Assembly (NCBI RefSeq): GCF_019331725.1
Contig: NZ_JAHBBF010000008.1
Span: forward strand, 1-64,000
Reading direction: 5' to 3'
DNA length: 64,000 nt
From: Bifidobacterium saguinibicoloris
Lineage (GTDB): Bacteria; Actinomycetota; Actinomycetes; Actinomycetales; Bifidobacteriaceae
The notes under the pieces were generated by a model. The model saw nothing but the letters and a program-made list of their open reading frames with translations, ran no database searches and was not told where the DNA came from. The translations under genes were made by a program, and so were the position numbers. Positions 25,205-33,617 of this stretch are shown here, piece by piece (position 1 is the stretch's first letter; the number at the start of each line of letters is the position of its first letter).

Positions 25205-26731
25205 GTGAGTGAGCAGCAGGCAAGCCAGTGGCGCGTGAAGGTCGGCGGGGGAGACCAGGTGAGCGTACGTCCGGGCGAAAGCCTTGAGATTGGACGCAAA
25301 CCCCTGCGCCCGCTGCCCGACGACGGCGTGGCCAGGCTGGAGATCGAGGACGGCACCAAGTCCATGTCGAAGCGTCATGCCCGGTTCAGCGTCTCCGCGG
25401 ACGGGTCGGCGCAGATCAGGGACCTGTCCTCGACGAACGGATCGTACGTGGTGAACGAGAAGGGCGAGCTCATGCGCCTGCCTGCGGAACGCGACTACAC
25501 GCTGCCGTCATCGCCCATGCGCATCCAGTTCGGTGACGTGCCGCTCGACTTCGTACGCATCGAGGCGGACGAACGCCCGGTCAAGCCGGTGCCGAACCTG
25601 TTCTCGTATTCGGACAACACCACCCGTCAGGAGCCGGACGCCGCCGACATGTCCGTCGACGACATCCTCGACCTCAGGGCCGGTGAGCCCACCGCGGTGT
25701 TCAGCGCGCAGCACGCCCGCCACGCGGCCCCCGTGGTCCCCGGTACGCTCAACGCCCCGGTCACGCTGGGCAACCCCCTACTCGCGGACCTCCACCGGCA
25801 TGCCGAACCTGCCGCCCAGCCGGCACGGTCCGCGCAGGACGTGCAGGGTGTCCAGAACGTCCAGAACGCCCAGAACGTCCCGGCCACGCAGGACGCGCAG
25901 CCGGAGTCCCAAGCGCAGCCGGAAGAGCAGCGGCAGAACGCCGACGTCACGGACAACACCGCCGCGCTTGATCAGAAGCCGGCCGGCGAAGTGACCGTCG
26001 CCGAGCCGGACGCCGACCAGGTGGCCGCCGGCGAGGCCGCCGTCGAGACCCCGTTCCCCGAGGAGGCGTCGCGCATCGAGGAGCCTCCGGCCGATTCCAT
26101 GCCGTTGCGCGTGGTGGAGACCCCCAAGCCGAGCCTGCCGCGCAACCTGTTCACCGACGCCATGGCCGCCGACGCCGCGTCGGAATCCGGACCGGAACAC
26201 GACCGCACGGCCGCGCCCGCCGTGGACGCCGTCATCGCCGCCCACCAGGACGCCGAACCGGCCGCACCCGTCGCGTCGAATCCGACGCAGGGCGCCGTGC
26301 CGGAACGTGTCGTCGCACAGCCGCAGACCGTCACCTTCGTGCCGATGGACGCGCGGCAGGCCCCCGGCGTCGTGACCGGCGGCCCGTCCGCCGCGCCCGC
26401 CGACGATCTCGATGACGAGACCGGCGTCTACAAGCCCGCGTTCGAAGCCGGATCCGTGTTCGAGAAGGTATCCAACGGCGACTTCGACAAGCCGGCCGAA
26501 CCCGAGGTGGAGGTCGACGGGTACACCGCCAAGGACGCGCGCACCACATCGGACATGACCCTCCAATTCGAAATGGCGCGGCACAGCGAACTGCTGCCCT
26601 TCCTCGCCATGAACCCGGCGCTGTACGACGACCTGTACGCATGGCTCGCCGCACAGGGCGACCGGGACATCGACGAGGCGCTCGAACACAACGCCGGATA
26701 CCAGGATTACCGCCAGGCGGTAGGAAAGTGA
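25205..26731 (+). CDS. FHA-domain protein with variant leucine-rich C-terminus
   Basis: 508 residues. The N-terminal 100 residues form an FHA phosphothreonine-binding domain: IGRKP, the SMSKRHARF serine/histidine pair, and DLSSTNGSYV with the key Asn. Residues 130-430 are Ala/Pro/Gln-rich and disordered. The last 60 residues (HSELLPFLAMNPALYDDLYAWLAAQGD) match the short variant leucine-rich motif common in actinobacterial FHA and Ser/Thr-kinase-linked proteins. The start is GTG 25205 with GAAAGGA upstream. The TGA overlaps the GTG of the next gene (GTGA), so the two are translationally coupled. The phosphorylated partner is not encoded here. Confidence 0.82.
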   Translation: MSEQQASQWRVKVGGGDQVSVRPGESLEIGRKPLRPLPDDGVARLEIEDGTKSMSKRHARFSVSADGSAQIRDLSSTNGSYVVNEKGELMRLPAERDYTLPSSPMRIQFGDVPLDFVRIEADERPVKPVPNLFSYSDNTTRQEPDAADMSVDDILDLRAGEPTAVFSAQHARHAAPVVPGTLNAPVTLGNPLLADLHRHAEPAAQPARSAQDVQGVQNVQNAQNVPATQDAQPESQAQPEEQRQNADVTDNTAALDQKPAGEVTVAEPDADQVAAGEAAVETPFPEEASRIEEPPADSMPLRVVETPKPSLPRNLFTDAMAADAASESGPEHDRTAAPAVDAVIAAHQDAEPAAPVASNPTQGAVPERVVAQPQTVTFVPMDARQAPGVVTGGPSAAPADDLDDETGVYKPAFEAGSVFEKVSNGDFDKPAEPEVEVDGYTAKDARTTSDMTLQFEMARHSELLPFLAMNPALYDDLYAWLAAQGDRDIDEALEHNAGYQDYRQAVGK

Positions 26732-29700
26732 GCGGACGAATGACCGACCAACCCACACTCGACCGGTTCCAGGAATGGCATGACCAGTACCGTGCCTCGC
26801 TGGTGCCGTCACCGTTGGAGGACATCAGCCAGCTCGCCGCGCAGCTCGACCTGACCCACGCGCATCCATCGGGCATCGCGCAGCTGTTCGCCTCCGGACA
26901 CGTCACGCTCGACTCGCTGTTCCGCGACAACGGCATGCTGCGCGCCGCCGAACGCCGCCTCGGCCGCGTGCTCGACGACCGTGGCGCCAAGAAGCGCGTC
27001 AGCGGCGTGGCCGGACTGTCGCTCGTCGTCGGCGTGGCCACGTGGAAAGGCAACGCGCTGCCCGTGCTGCTCTATCCGGTGGAGGCCGTCCTGTCCGAGA
27101 CGCCCGGCAAATCGTCGATCACGTTCACCGGCACCGTCACCCTCAACGATTCGTTCGTGTCCGTCATGCACGCCGCGGGCGTCGACCTCGACGAACAGTA
27201 CCTGTTCGACGGTTCGCACTACGCCACCGGCACGCCGGAGACGTCCGCCGTGTTCGGCGCGATCACCAAGCAGGTGAACGGCGCCATCGGCGGCTTCGCC
27301 ATCGAACGCCACATCATCCTCGGCTGCTTCAAGGAACCGGCCGCGCAGATCCTCGCCGAAACGCAGCGCATCATCGACGACCTGGGCAACGGTCCCAGCG
27401 GCAACCCGCTGCTCGACGCGCTCGCCGGCGACGAGAAGGCCGCGGCCGCGCTGCACGACGCGCCCATCGCCGACTACAGCCCGTTCGATGCCGACCCGCA
27501 CACCGAATACGAGGTGGGCGACGTCGACAACACCGTACGCTACGCCGCGCAGCTCGCCGCCTCCGGACACTCCATCACCGTGGACGGCGCGCTGGGGCGG
27601 GACACCGCCGAACAGGCCGCCGCCATCGCCTCCCGATGCGTGATGAACGGCCGTTCCGTGCTGTACGTGCCCGGCGTGGCCGAACAGAAGCGGCGCTTCA
27701 CACACGTGATGCGCGCCAACGAGATGCAGGGGCTGCTGCTCGACATCGCCGACGACAAGGCCAACGCGAGCATCGACCGCCAGCTCATCACCGCCGTCGG
27801 CTTCCAGGAGGGAGTGGCCACCCAGCACTTCGAACAGCTCGCCGACGAGCTTGTCGGCGTCCGCTCCCGCCTCACCCGCTACCTGGGCGACCTGCATGGT
27901 GTGAGCGAGAAGTGGGGCGTCTCCGCCTACCAGACCATCCAGAACCTCGCCGCCATCTCCGTGGCGCCCACGCACCCGGCCACGCGCGTGCGTCTCACCG
28001 AACACACTGCGCGCCAGGTCGGCGGCCGCATCGACGAGTGGGCCGGCAAGCTCGAACGCGCCGGCGAACTCGGCGAATACACCATCGGACCGAACGACAC
28101 CGCCTGGTACAAGGCCTCGCTCACCAGCGAGAAGGACGCGGTCAACGCCTACCAGCGCGTCGTGGACCTGCTCGAGAAGGTCCTGCCGGCCGTGCGCGAC
28201 CAAGTCGCCTCCACCGTGCAGGCCTGCGGATTCCCCGTACCCTCCACGGCACGCGAATGGAGCCGCCAGATCATCGTGCTCAAGAACCTGCGCCGCGTGC
28301 TCGACGTGTTCCAGCCGGAGATCTTCGAACGCGACATCGACGCAATGATCGAGGCGAGCAAATCCAAGGCCGACCGCAAGGCCGAAGGCACCACCATGGG
28401 CTTCTGGGAGCGCCGTCGCCACGTGCGCGAGGCCAAGTCCCTGCTGCGCGTGGGCGCCCAGGTCGAGGACCTGCACGCCGCGCTCATCGTGGTGCGCAAG
28501 CAGGCCGAACAGTGGCGCACGCTCGTGCCCCACGGCGGCTGGCCGGTCCTGCCGCCCAAGCTCGACCAGATGATCGCCGCCCAGGAGACCATGTCCAGCG
28601 ACATGACCGCGCTCGACGCCGTGCTCAGCACCACGCCGCGCGGCGGCGAGCTCGAGACCCGCGACCTCAACGAGGTGGAGGCGCGTCTCAAGGAGCTGTT
28701 CGACGACCACAAGGCGCTCGACACGCTCCCCGAACGCTGCCGTCTCGAGAATGAGTTCCAGGCCGTGGGCCTGACCGACCTCGTCACCGACCTCACCAAC
28801 CGCCGCGTGGGCGTCCACGCCGTCGGCGCCGAACTCCAGCTTGCCTGGTGGACCACCGTGTTCGAGGACATCGTGCGCTCCTCGCCGATCATCTCCAACC
28901 AGGACGGCTCCGTGCTCGCCAACGCCACCGAACGCTTCGAGCAGGTGGACGTCGAACACGTGCGCTCCGTAGGCCCCATGGTCGCCCAGGAGTCGATACG
29001 ACGTCTCAGCGACATGCTCTTCGCCCGCACCCAGGAGGCCAACCTGCTGCACACGCAGCTCGCCGGCCGCACGCACGCCTCCATCGACCGCGTGCGACGC
29101 GACCACCCGGAGATCCTCGCCGCCGCCAAGCCGATCCTCATGGCCACGCCGGACACGCTCGCCTCGCTCACCGAGCCGCGGCAGCTCGCCGACGTCGCCA
29201 TCATCGACGCCTGCGCGCACATCCCCGCCGTCCAGCTGCTCAGCGTGCTCGTGCGCGTCAGGCAGGTCGTGGTCGTGGCCCACTGCGGCACCGTCACCTG
29301 CGACAGCCTCAAGCGGCTCATCGGCATGCTGCCGGCCGTCCAGGTCAAATCGCATCCGGTGCGCCGTTCGCCGCTCGTCACCGCGTTCCTCGAATCGCAG
29401 GGATACGGCGCCGTCCGCTACGACGTCACCACCGACGCGGCGCGCGGCGGCGTGGCCTACCACAAGGTCGAGGCCAACGGCACGCCCGTCTTCTCCACCG
29501 GCCTGGTCGAATCCAGCCAGCAGGAGATCGACGAGGTGGTGCGGCTCATCATCGAACGGGCGAAGAGCTTCCCCATCGTGCCCACCGGTTACCTTCTCAC
29601 CGTCGTCACCCTCACCGACGTGTTCCGCGTCCGCCTCGGCGCCGAGCTCAAGTCGCTCGCCGCGAAGGACAAGGCGATGAACGCCTTCCTGCGCCACGTC

Positions 29701-30339
29701 CGGCTCGTCGGCATCCGCGAGGTCGCCGGCGCCCAGGCCACCGACGTCATCCTCTCGCTGTGCTATGCGAAGACCGTGCACGGCAGGCTGCTCCAGCAGT
29801 TCGGCGCGTTGGAGGACGCCGGCGGCAGGGGCATGCTGCTTGACGCGCTCGCGCTCGCCGACCGCCATCTGGACATCGTGTCCGCGTTCTCCTCCACGGA
29901 GATGGAGGACGAGCGCATCCACCAGGCCGGCCCCAAGCTGCTCAAGTCCATGCTCGTATGGGCCGAACAGCTCACCGACGAGGTGGCGCACCCCGCCGAA
30001 CACCGTTCCGGCTACAACACGCTGTTCAACGACCTCGCCGAACGCATCCGCTCGCGTGGCCTGGACGTGTCCATCAACTACGGCTTCGACAACGGCCTCA
30101 CCATCCCGATGGTGGTGGGCCTGCACGGCAAGCCCTACGCGCTGGCCGTCCTCACCGACGACGCCGGCTACATGTCCATCCAGTCCACGCGCGAACGCCA
30201 CCGCATGCTGTCCTCCGACCTCATGATGCTCGGCTGGTCGGTGATCACCGTGTGGAGCGTGGGCGCGTTCGTCAACCCGGAGAAGGAAGTCGACCGCATC
30301 GTGGCCCAGATCGGCGAGATCTACCGGGAGGTCAAATGA
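26728..30339 (+). CDS. Large degenerate SF1-helicase/nuclease-like protein
   Basis: 1203 residues from GTG 26728 (alternative ATG 26740). The architecture resembles large actinobacterial DUF4011-type SF1 helicases with a C-terminal PD-(D/E)XK-like domain. The N-terminal strand pattern GLSLVVGVATWKGNALPVLLYPVEAV is recognisable. At the Walker A position (about residue 287) the sequence is DGALGRDTAEQ, lacking GKT/S. At the Walker B position (about 826) IIDACAHIP replaces the usual DEASQIP, and AHCGTV replaces GDPKQL. The C-terminal part (about 1095-1203) keeps TRERHRMLSSDLMMLGWSVITVWSVGAFVNPEKEVDRI but lacks obvious catalytic Asp/Glu-X-Lys. ATP hydrolysis is therefore unlikely. It may be a scaffold for the FHA protein before it and the small protein after it. 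Confidence 0.7.
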   Translation: MSGRMTDQPTLDRFQEWHDQYRASLVPSPLEDISQLAAQLDLTHAHPSGIAQLFASGHVTLDSLFRDNGMLRAAERRLGRVLDDRGAKKRVSGVAGLSLVVGVATWKGNALPVLLYPVEAVLSETPGKSSITFTGTVTLNDSFVSVMHAAGVDLDEQYLFDGSHYATGTPETSAVFGAITKQVNGAIGGFAIERHIILGCFKEPAAQILAETQRIIDDLGNGPSGNPLLDALAGDEKAAAALHDAPIADYSPFDADPHTEYEVGDVDNTVRYAAQLAASGHSITVDGALGRDTAEQAAAIASRCVMNGRSVLYVPGVAEQKRRFTHVMRANEMQGLLLDIADDKANASIDRQLITAVGFQEGVATQHFEQLADELVGVRSRLTRYLGDLHGVSEKWGVSAYQTIQNLAAISVAPTHPATRVRLTEHTARQVGGRIDEWAGKLERAGELGEYTIGPNDTAWYKASLTSEKDAVNAYQRVVDLLEKVLPAVRDQVASTVQACGFPVPSTAREWSRQIIVLKNLRRVLDVFQPEIFERDIDAMIEASKSKADRKAEGTTMGFWERRRHVREAKSLLRVGAQVEDLHAALIVVRKQAEQWRTLVPHGGWPVLPPKLDQMIAAQETMSSDMTALDAVLSTTPRGGELETRDLNEVEARLKELFDDHKALDTLPERCRLENEFQAVGLTDLVTDLTNRRVGVHAVGAELQLAWWTTVFEDIVRSSPIISNQDGSVLANATERFEQVDVEHVRSVGPMVAQESIRRLSDMLFARTQEANLLHTQLAGRTHASIDRVRRDHPEILAAAKPILMATPDTLASLTEPRQLADVAIIDACAHIPAVQLLSVLVRVRQVVVVAHCGTVTCDSLKRLIGMLPAVQVKSHPVRRSPLVTAFLESQGYGAVRYDVTTDAARGGVAYHKVEANGTPVFSTGLVESSQQEIDEVVRLIIERAKSFPIVPTGYLLTVVTLTDVFRVRLGAELKSLAAKDKAMNAFLRHVRLVGIREVAGAQATDVILSLCYAKTVHGRLLQQFGALEDAGGRGMLLDALALADRHLDIVSAFSSTEMEDERIHQAGPKLLKSMLVWAEQLTDEVAHPAEHRSGYNTLFNDLAERIRSRGLDVSINYGFDNGLTIPMVVGLHGKPYALAVLTDDAGYMSIQSTRERHRMLSSDLMMLGWSVITVWSVGAFVNPEKEVDRIVAQIGEIYREVK

Positions 30340-30536
30340 GCGAGTATTCGGCCTCCCGCCGCACGCCGCGCAAGCATAGGCGCGTGGTGCGCGAGGGCAC
30401 GGAACGCTTCGACGCGGACGGCGTGAAGCTCGAACCCTCGGACATGCTCACCGAACGCCAGCGCGAAGCGGACGACGACAAGCGCATCCTGGGCGAGTTG
30501 CCGCCTCACTGGGCCGTGTTTAATGAACGTGGCTGA
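30336..30536 (+). CDS. Small PPHW-motif protein, unknown function
   Basis: 66 residues, highly charged. The N-terminus is basic (SASRRTPRKHRRVVREG) and the C-terminus is acidic, then DDDKRILGELPPHWAVFNERG. A related ILxxxPPHW ending is, to my knowledge, found on small proteins encoded after the same large helicase-like gene in other actinobacteria. The ATG overlaps the TGA of that gene (ATGA) with GGGAGG upstream, so it is translationally coupled. Its 3' end lies within a 72-bp segment that is duplicated downstream. Confidence 0.7.
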   Translation: MSEYSASRRTPRKHRRVVREGTERFDADGVKLEPSDMLTERQREADDDKRILGELPPHWAVFNERG

Positions 30537-30714
30537 TTACGGCGATTGGGCCCAGTGAGGCGGCCTTCGCGGCCCGCCTGTCGGCGGCCGCTCACCTCGC
30601 CTACGGAAAGCCCACCGGGCTTTCCGTGTGACGGCTCGGCCTACTGGGCCGTGTTTAATGAACGTGGCTAGCCACGGCGATCGGGCCCAGTGAGGCGGCC
30701 TTCGCGGCCCGCCT
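30508..30714 (+). repeat. 72-bp direct duplication at the end of the PPHW gene
   Basis: Segment 30508-30579 recurs at 30643-30714 with few changes (offset 135 bp). Both copies have CTGGGCC/GGCCCAG inverted arms and a GGCGGCC TTCG CGGCCCGCC stem. The first copy includes the last codons and stop of the PPHW gene; the second ends at the stop codon of the convergent SAF gene. Confidence 0.9.
30603..30627. terminator. Perfect hairpin between convergent genes
   Basis: ACGGAAAGCCC-ACC-GGGCTTTCCGT, an 11-bp stem. It resembles the two GCCC-NNN-GGGC hairpins behind pepC. Confidence 0.6.
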
Positions 30715-31352
30715 CATTCATGCACGGACACGATCGCGCCGAGCTCGGCCGAAGCCATCACGCGCAGCACCTCGTCCGGCCGCATCGCCACGGTGAGTCG
30801 CGCGCCGGCCGCACCCTCCCGCGTGGCCTTCGCCTGCGCCATCACCAACGCCTGCTCGGCCAGCACGCACGGCTGCGGCTCGTCCTCGGCACACCCCACC
30901 GCGGACACCAGCGTCACGGTGTCCCCGGGAACCAACGCGGAGGCGTCGTTCGACACGGCGACCTCCAGCACGCCGCTGCCCGCGGGCGGCACCGGGGAGG
31001 CGCGCGCCATCCCCGGGAAGAGCGGCTGACCGGCCGCCATATCGGACTGGACGATGGCCCCCACCGCCTCCTCCGGCGAGGTCAGGGCCGAATCCAGCGG
31101 ACTCGCTCGCGGTGCCTCCACCATCTCGACGTCGCCCTCGCCGATCGTCTCGCCGCGCGCCAGCGCGCGGGCCGTCACCACCACGGTGACGGTCGCGGTC
31201 ATCGACTCCACCACGGACAGCACCATCAGACAGGCCAGCGCCAGACAGCAGCACGCCGCGATGCGCACCGCACGCACCCTCGCGCGCCGCGCCGCCAACG
31301 TGGGACGTGTGAGCCGCGTCCACGGCATCGTGAATCTTCTCATGCGGCCCAT
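30714..31352 (-). CDS. SAF-domain (CpaB-like) membrane-anchored protein
   Basis: 212 residues. A basic N-terminus is followed by one membrane helix (ACCCLALACLMVLSVV). The SAF domain follows (VVVTARALARGETIGEGDVEMVEAP and AVGAIVQSDMAAGQPLFPGM), as in CpaB/RcpC and flagellar P-ring chaperones. In CpaB the domain helps assemble Flp/Tad pili, but no tad genes are nearby, so the role is open. The start is uncertain; ATG codons at 31352, 31343 and 31328 are possible and none has a good SD. Confidence 0.65.
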   Translation of the reverse strand: MGRMRRFTMPWTRLTRPTLAARRARVRAVRIAACCCLALACLMVLSVVESMTATVTVVVTARALARGETIGEGDVEMVEAPRASPLDSALTSPEEAVGAIVQSDMAAGQPLFPGMARASPVPPAGSGVLEVAVSNDASALVPGDTVTLVSAVGCAEDEPQPCVLAEQALVMAQAKATREGAAGARLTVAMRPDEVLRVMASAELGAIVSVHE

Positions 31353-31430
31353 GGTCGGGGGAGCGAAGTCCCCGGGGCAAGCGCGGCGGGGGATTGTGGA
31401 TAGAGCCCCCGCGAATCTTCACATCCTGTT

Positions 31431-31475
31431 CGAACGGTCCGAACGGTCCGAACGGTCCGAATATCCCGAACGGCC
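31431..31475. repeat. 9-bp tandem repeat (five units)
   Basis: CGAACGGTC is repeated three times, then CGAATATCC and CGAACGGCC. It lies in the roughly 300-bp gap between the SAF gene and fmdB, where no gene is seen. Confidence 0.85.
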
Positions 31476-31650
31476 GGGTGGTGTGGACGGTCCGCCACGC
31501 CGCCCGACGAACGGCCGGACCGTCCACGAACGGCCACGGATACGCGAAGGGGCGCGGCCCCCGCAGGAACCACGCCCCATCGCCCTCACCGGGCGTCCGC
31601 CGTCGCGAACCGTATGCGGCCGCACCCGGCTGCACCCGGCCGCAGCCGGC

Positions 31651-31833
31651 TCACTTCTTGCCGTCGGTGCGGTAGAAGCCGCTGCCCTTGAACTCGATCG
31701 GCACGGCGGAAAACACCTTGCGCACCTGCTCCTCATGGCACTGGGGGCACACGGTGATCGGCGCGTCGTCGAACGACTGGTGCTCCGTGAAATCGTATCC
31801 ACAGCTCTTGCAACGGTAATGATAGGTAGGCAT
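31651..31833 (-). CDS. FmdB-family zinc-ribbon protein
   Basis: 60 residues. MPTYHYRCKSCGYDFTEHQSF followed by CPQC gives four Cys for one zinc, and the GSGFYRTD ending is typical of the FmdB putative regulatory family. The molecular function is unknown. ATG at 31833 is chosen because GGAGG lies just upstream on the minus strand; the frame is open further upstream without motifs. It is adjacent to the cyclo-ligase gene on the same strand. Confidence 0.88.
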   Translation of the reverse strand: MPTYHYRCKSCGYDFTEHQSFDDAPITVCPQCHEEQVRKVFSAVPIEFKGSGFYRTDGKK

Positions 31834-32015
31834 CTGCAATCCTCCATCAGGGACGGACCCTGAACAACGTCCTTCTTCTCCGGCGGGGCACGTCAGGCCG
31901 CGTCCGCCGGCGTATGCAACCGTACATATCCTAATCGCCGCCCAGACACGTTCCGCCATGGCCGAACGGACGCCGACCACAATGCGGACGGTCTTCGGGC
32001 GAAGTCCGTCCGGAC

Positions 32016-32678
32016 TCACTCCTTGCCGAACATCGTCAGCCCCTCGGGCGTGACCACGCCGTCCACGGGCAGGTCATGCGGCTCGCGCGGCAGCGGATCG
32101 GCCCCGTCGGGCAGCATCTCCCACGGCCAGCACACGGCCACCAGCGGCGCGTCCGGGGACACGTGCGCCAGCGCGCGGTCGTACCAGCCGCCGCCGCGGC
32201 CCAATCGGGTGCCCGAGGCGTCCACCGCCAGCGCAGGCACGATGACCACGGCGGCGTCGCGCAGCGCCTCCATGCCGAGCGTCTCCGCCTCGGCCGGCTC
32301 CTCGGGGCGGCCATGGCCGTCGCCGGCGACGGCCAGATCGTCCAGCGTCTCCAGCACGCCCCAGCCGACCTCCATGCCCGTGCCCAGCATCGGCACCAGC
32401 AGGCGCAGGCCCCGTGCGAGCGCGTCCTCCAGCAGCGGTTCGATGCGGATCTCCGATCCCATCGGCACGTAGGCGGCGACGGTGGCGCCCGCCTCGAGCC
32501 CGTCGAACAGCGCGCGGGCGTGCCTCGCCACCATGGCGCCCGCCGCGGTCCTGTCCGCGGCCGGCACTGTCTTGCGTCTCGCGATCGCCGCGCGCCGCAG
32601 CGCGCGCTTCGTCCCCGGCTCATCCATACGTGGTTCGTCCATCGGTGCGTCCATGGCGGCCAAGCCTAGTCCCGCCAT
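32016..32678 (-). CDS. 5-formyltetrahydrofolate cyclo-ligase family protein
   Basis: About 220 residues. It converts 5-formyl-THF to 5,10-methenyl-THF with ATP. Visible motifs are KRALRRAAIARRK at the N-terminus, VAAYVPMGSEI and the hallmark GTRLGRGGGWYDRAL. The start is uncertain; ATG at 32678 has GGCGGG upstream and a CAATAT hexamer at 32694-32689, while ATG 32690, 32654 and longer starts exist. It is divergent from the GNAT gene, whose start is only 82 bp away, so the promoters lie back to back. Confidence 0.85.
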   Translation of the reverse strand: MAGLGLAAMDAPMDEPRMDEPGTKRALRRAAIARRKTVPAADRTAAGAMVARHARALFDGLEAGATVAAYVPMGSEIRIEPLLEDALARGLRLLVPMLGTGMEVGWGVLETLDDLAVAGDGHGRPEEPAEAETLGMEALRDAAVVIVPALAVDASGTRLGRGGGWYDRALAHVSPDAPLVAVCWPWEMLPDGADPLPREPHDLPVDGVVTPEGLTMFGKE

Positions 32679-32759
32679 ATTTCCCGCCATATTGCGTGTG
32701 TGCGGCGTCGGCGCGGCGTCCGTGCGACGAAGACGCGGCGTGAGTGGCACAATAAGGGC

Positions 32760-33617
32760 GTGTCAGTTTTCCAGTCGATCGCCCGGGCGTTCGCCCCGGC
32801 CGATCCGAACGCCATCCGTACGCCGGTCACGCTCCATGCGCCGGCCGGCGCCGTGCCCATCACCCTGCGCACGATGACGGAGGACGACGAGACCGCATGG
32901 GGCATGGTGCGGTGGAGCAACGACGCCTGGCTCAGACCGTGGGAGTCCGGCGACCCCATGCACGGCCCGGGCCTCACCTTCAACCAGTGGCTCGCCGCGC
33001 AACGGCGCGGCGAACGGCAGGGGCACGGCATCGTCCTCCTCATCGAGCATCGGATGCGCATCGTCGGACAGATCTCCATCGGCGCCATCAGCTACGGGTC
33101 CATGCGCACGGGCGTGGTCGGCTACTGGGTGGCGCAATCGTCCGCCGGGCACGGCATCGCGCCCACCGCGCTCGCCATGCTCGCCGACTGGGCCATGGCC
33201 GATCCGGACGGACCCCGGCTGCACCGGTTGGAGATCGCCATCCTCCCGGAGAACGCGCGCTCGCACGCCGTGGTGCGCAAGGTCGGCGCACGGTACGAGG
33301 GGCAGCGGCGCAACTACATGTACGTGAACGGGCGGTGGCGCACCCACGACACCTACAGCCTGCTCGCTGAGGACCGCGGCGAGGGGTTCACGGCGGGGCT
33401 CGTGGCACGGCTCGCGTGGCATGCGGACCATTCGTCGCAGCCGGACCACCAATCGCAATCGGACCGTCCGTCGTCCGACGCCACCGCGCCGGCCGGAGCC
33501 GTATCGGACGTGCAGGCGGGCGCCGCATCGGATGCGGGACACGCGGCGCAGACCAACGACGCCGCCGACACGCGCGGGACGGATGCGGCGAATGTGATGC
33601 CCGTCTCCTATTCTTGA
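32760..33617 (+). CDS. GNAT-family N-acetyltransferase (RimJ/RimL-like)
   Basis: 285 residues. The acetyltransferase fold spans about residues 20-205: ITLRTMTEDDETAW, IVGQISIGAIS, VGYWVAQSSAGHGIAPTALAMLADWAM and RLEIAILPENARSHAVVRKVGARYEG, the RimJ pattern for N-terminal or ribosomal protein acetylation. The last 70 residues are Ser/Asp/Gln-rich and disordered. GTG 32760 is the inferred start; a CACAAT hexamer at 32748-32753 six bases upstream suggests a leaderless mRNA. Its stop overlaps the next ATG (TGATG). Confidence 0.82.
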   Translation: MSVFQSIARAFAPADPNAIRTPVTLHAPAGAVPITLRTMTEDDETAWGMVRWSNDAWLRPWESGDPMHGPGLTFNQWLAAQRRGERQGHGIVLLIEHRMRIVGQISIGAISYGSMRTGVVGYWVAQSSAGHGIAPTALAMLADWAMADPDGPRLHRLEIAILPENARSHAVVRKVGARYEGQRRNYMYVNGRWRTHDTYSLLAEDRGEGFTAGLVARLAWHADHSSQPDHQSQSDRPSSDATAPAGAVSDVQAGAASDAGHAAQTNDAADTRGTDAANVMPVSYS

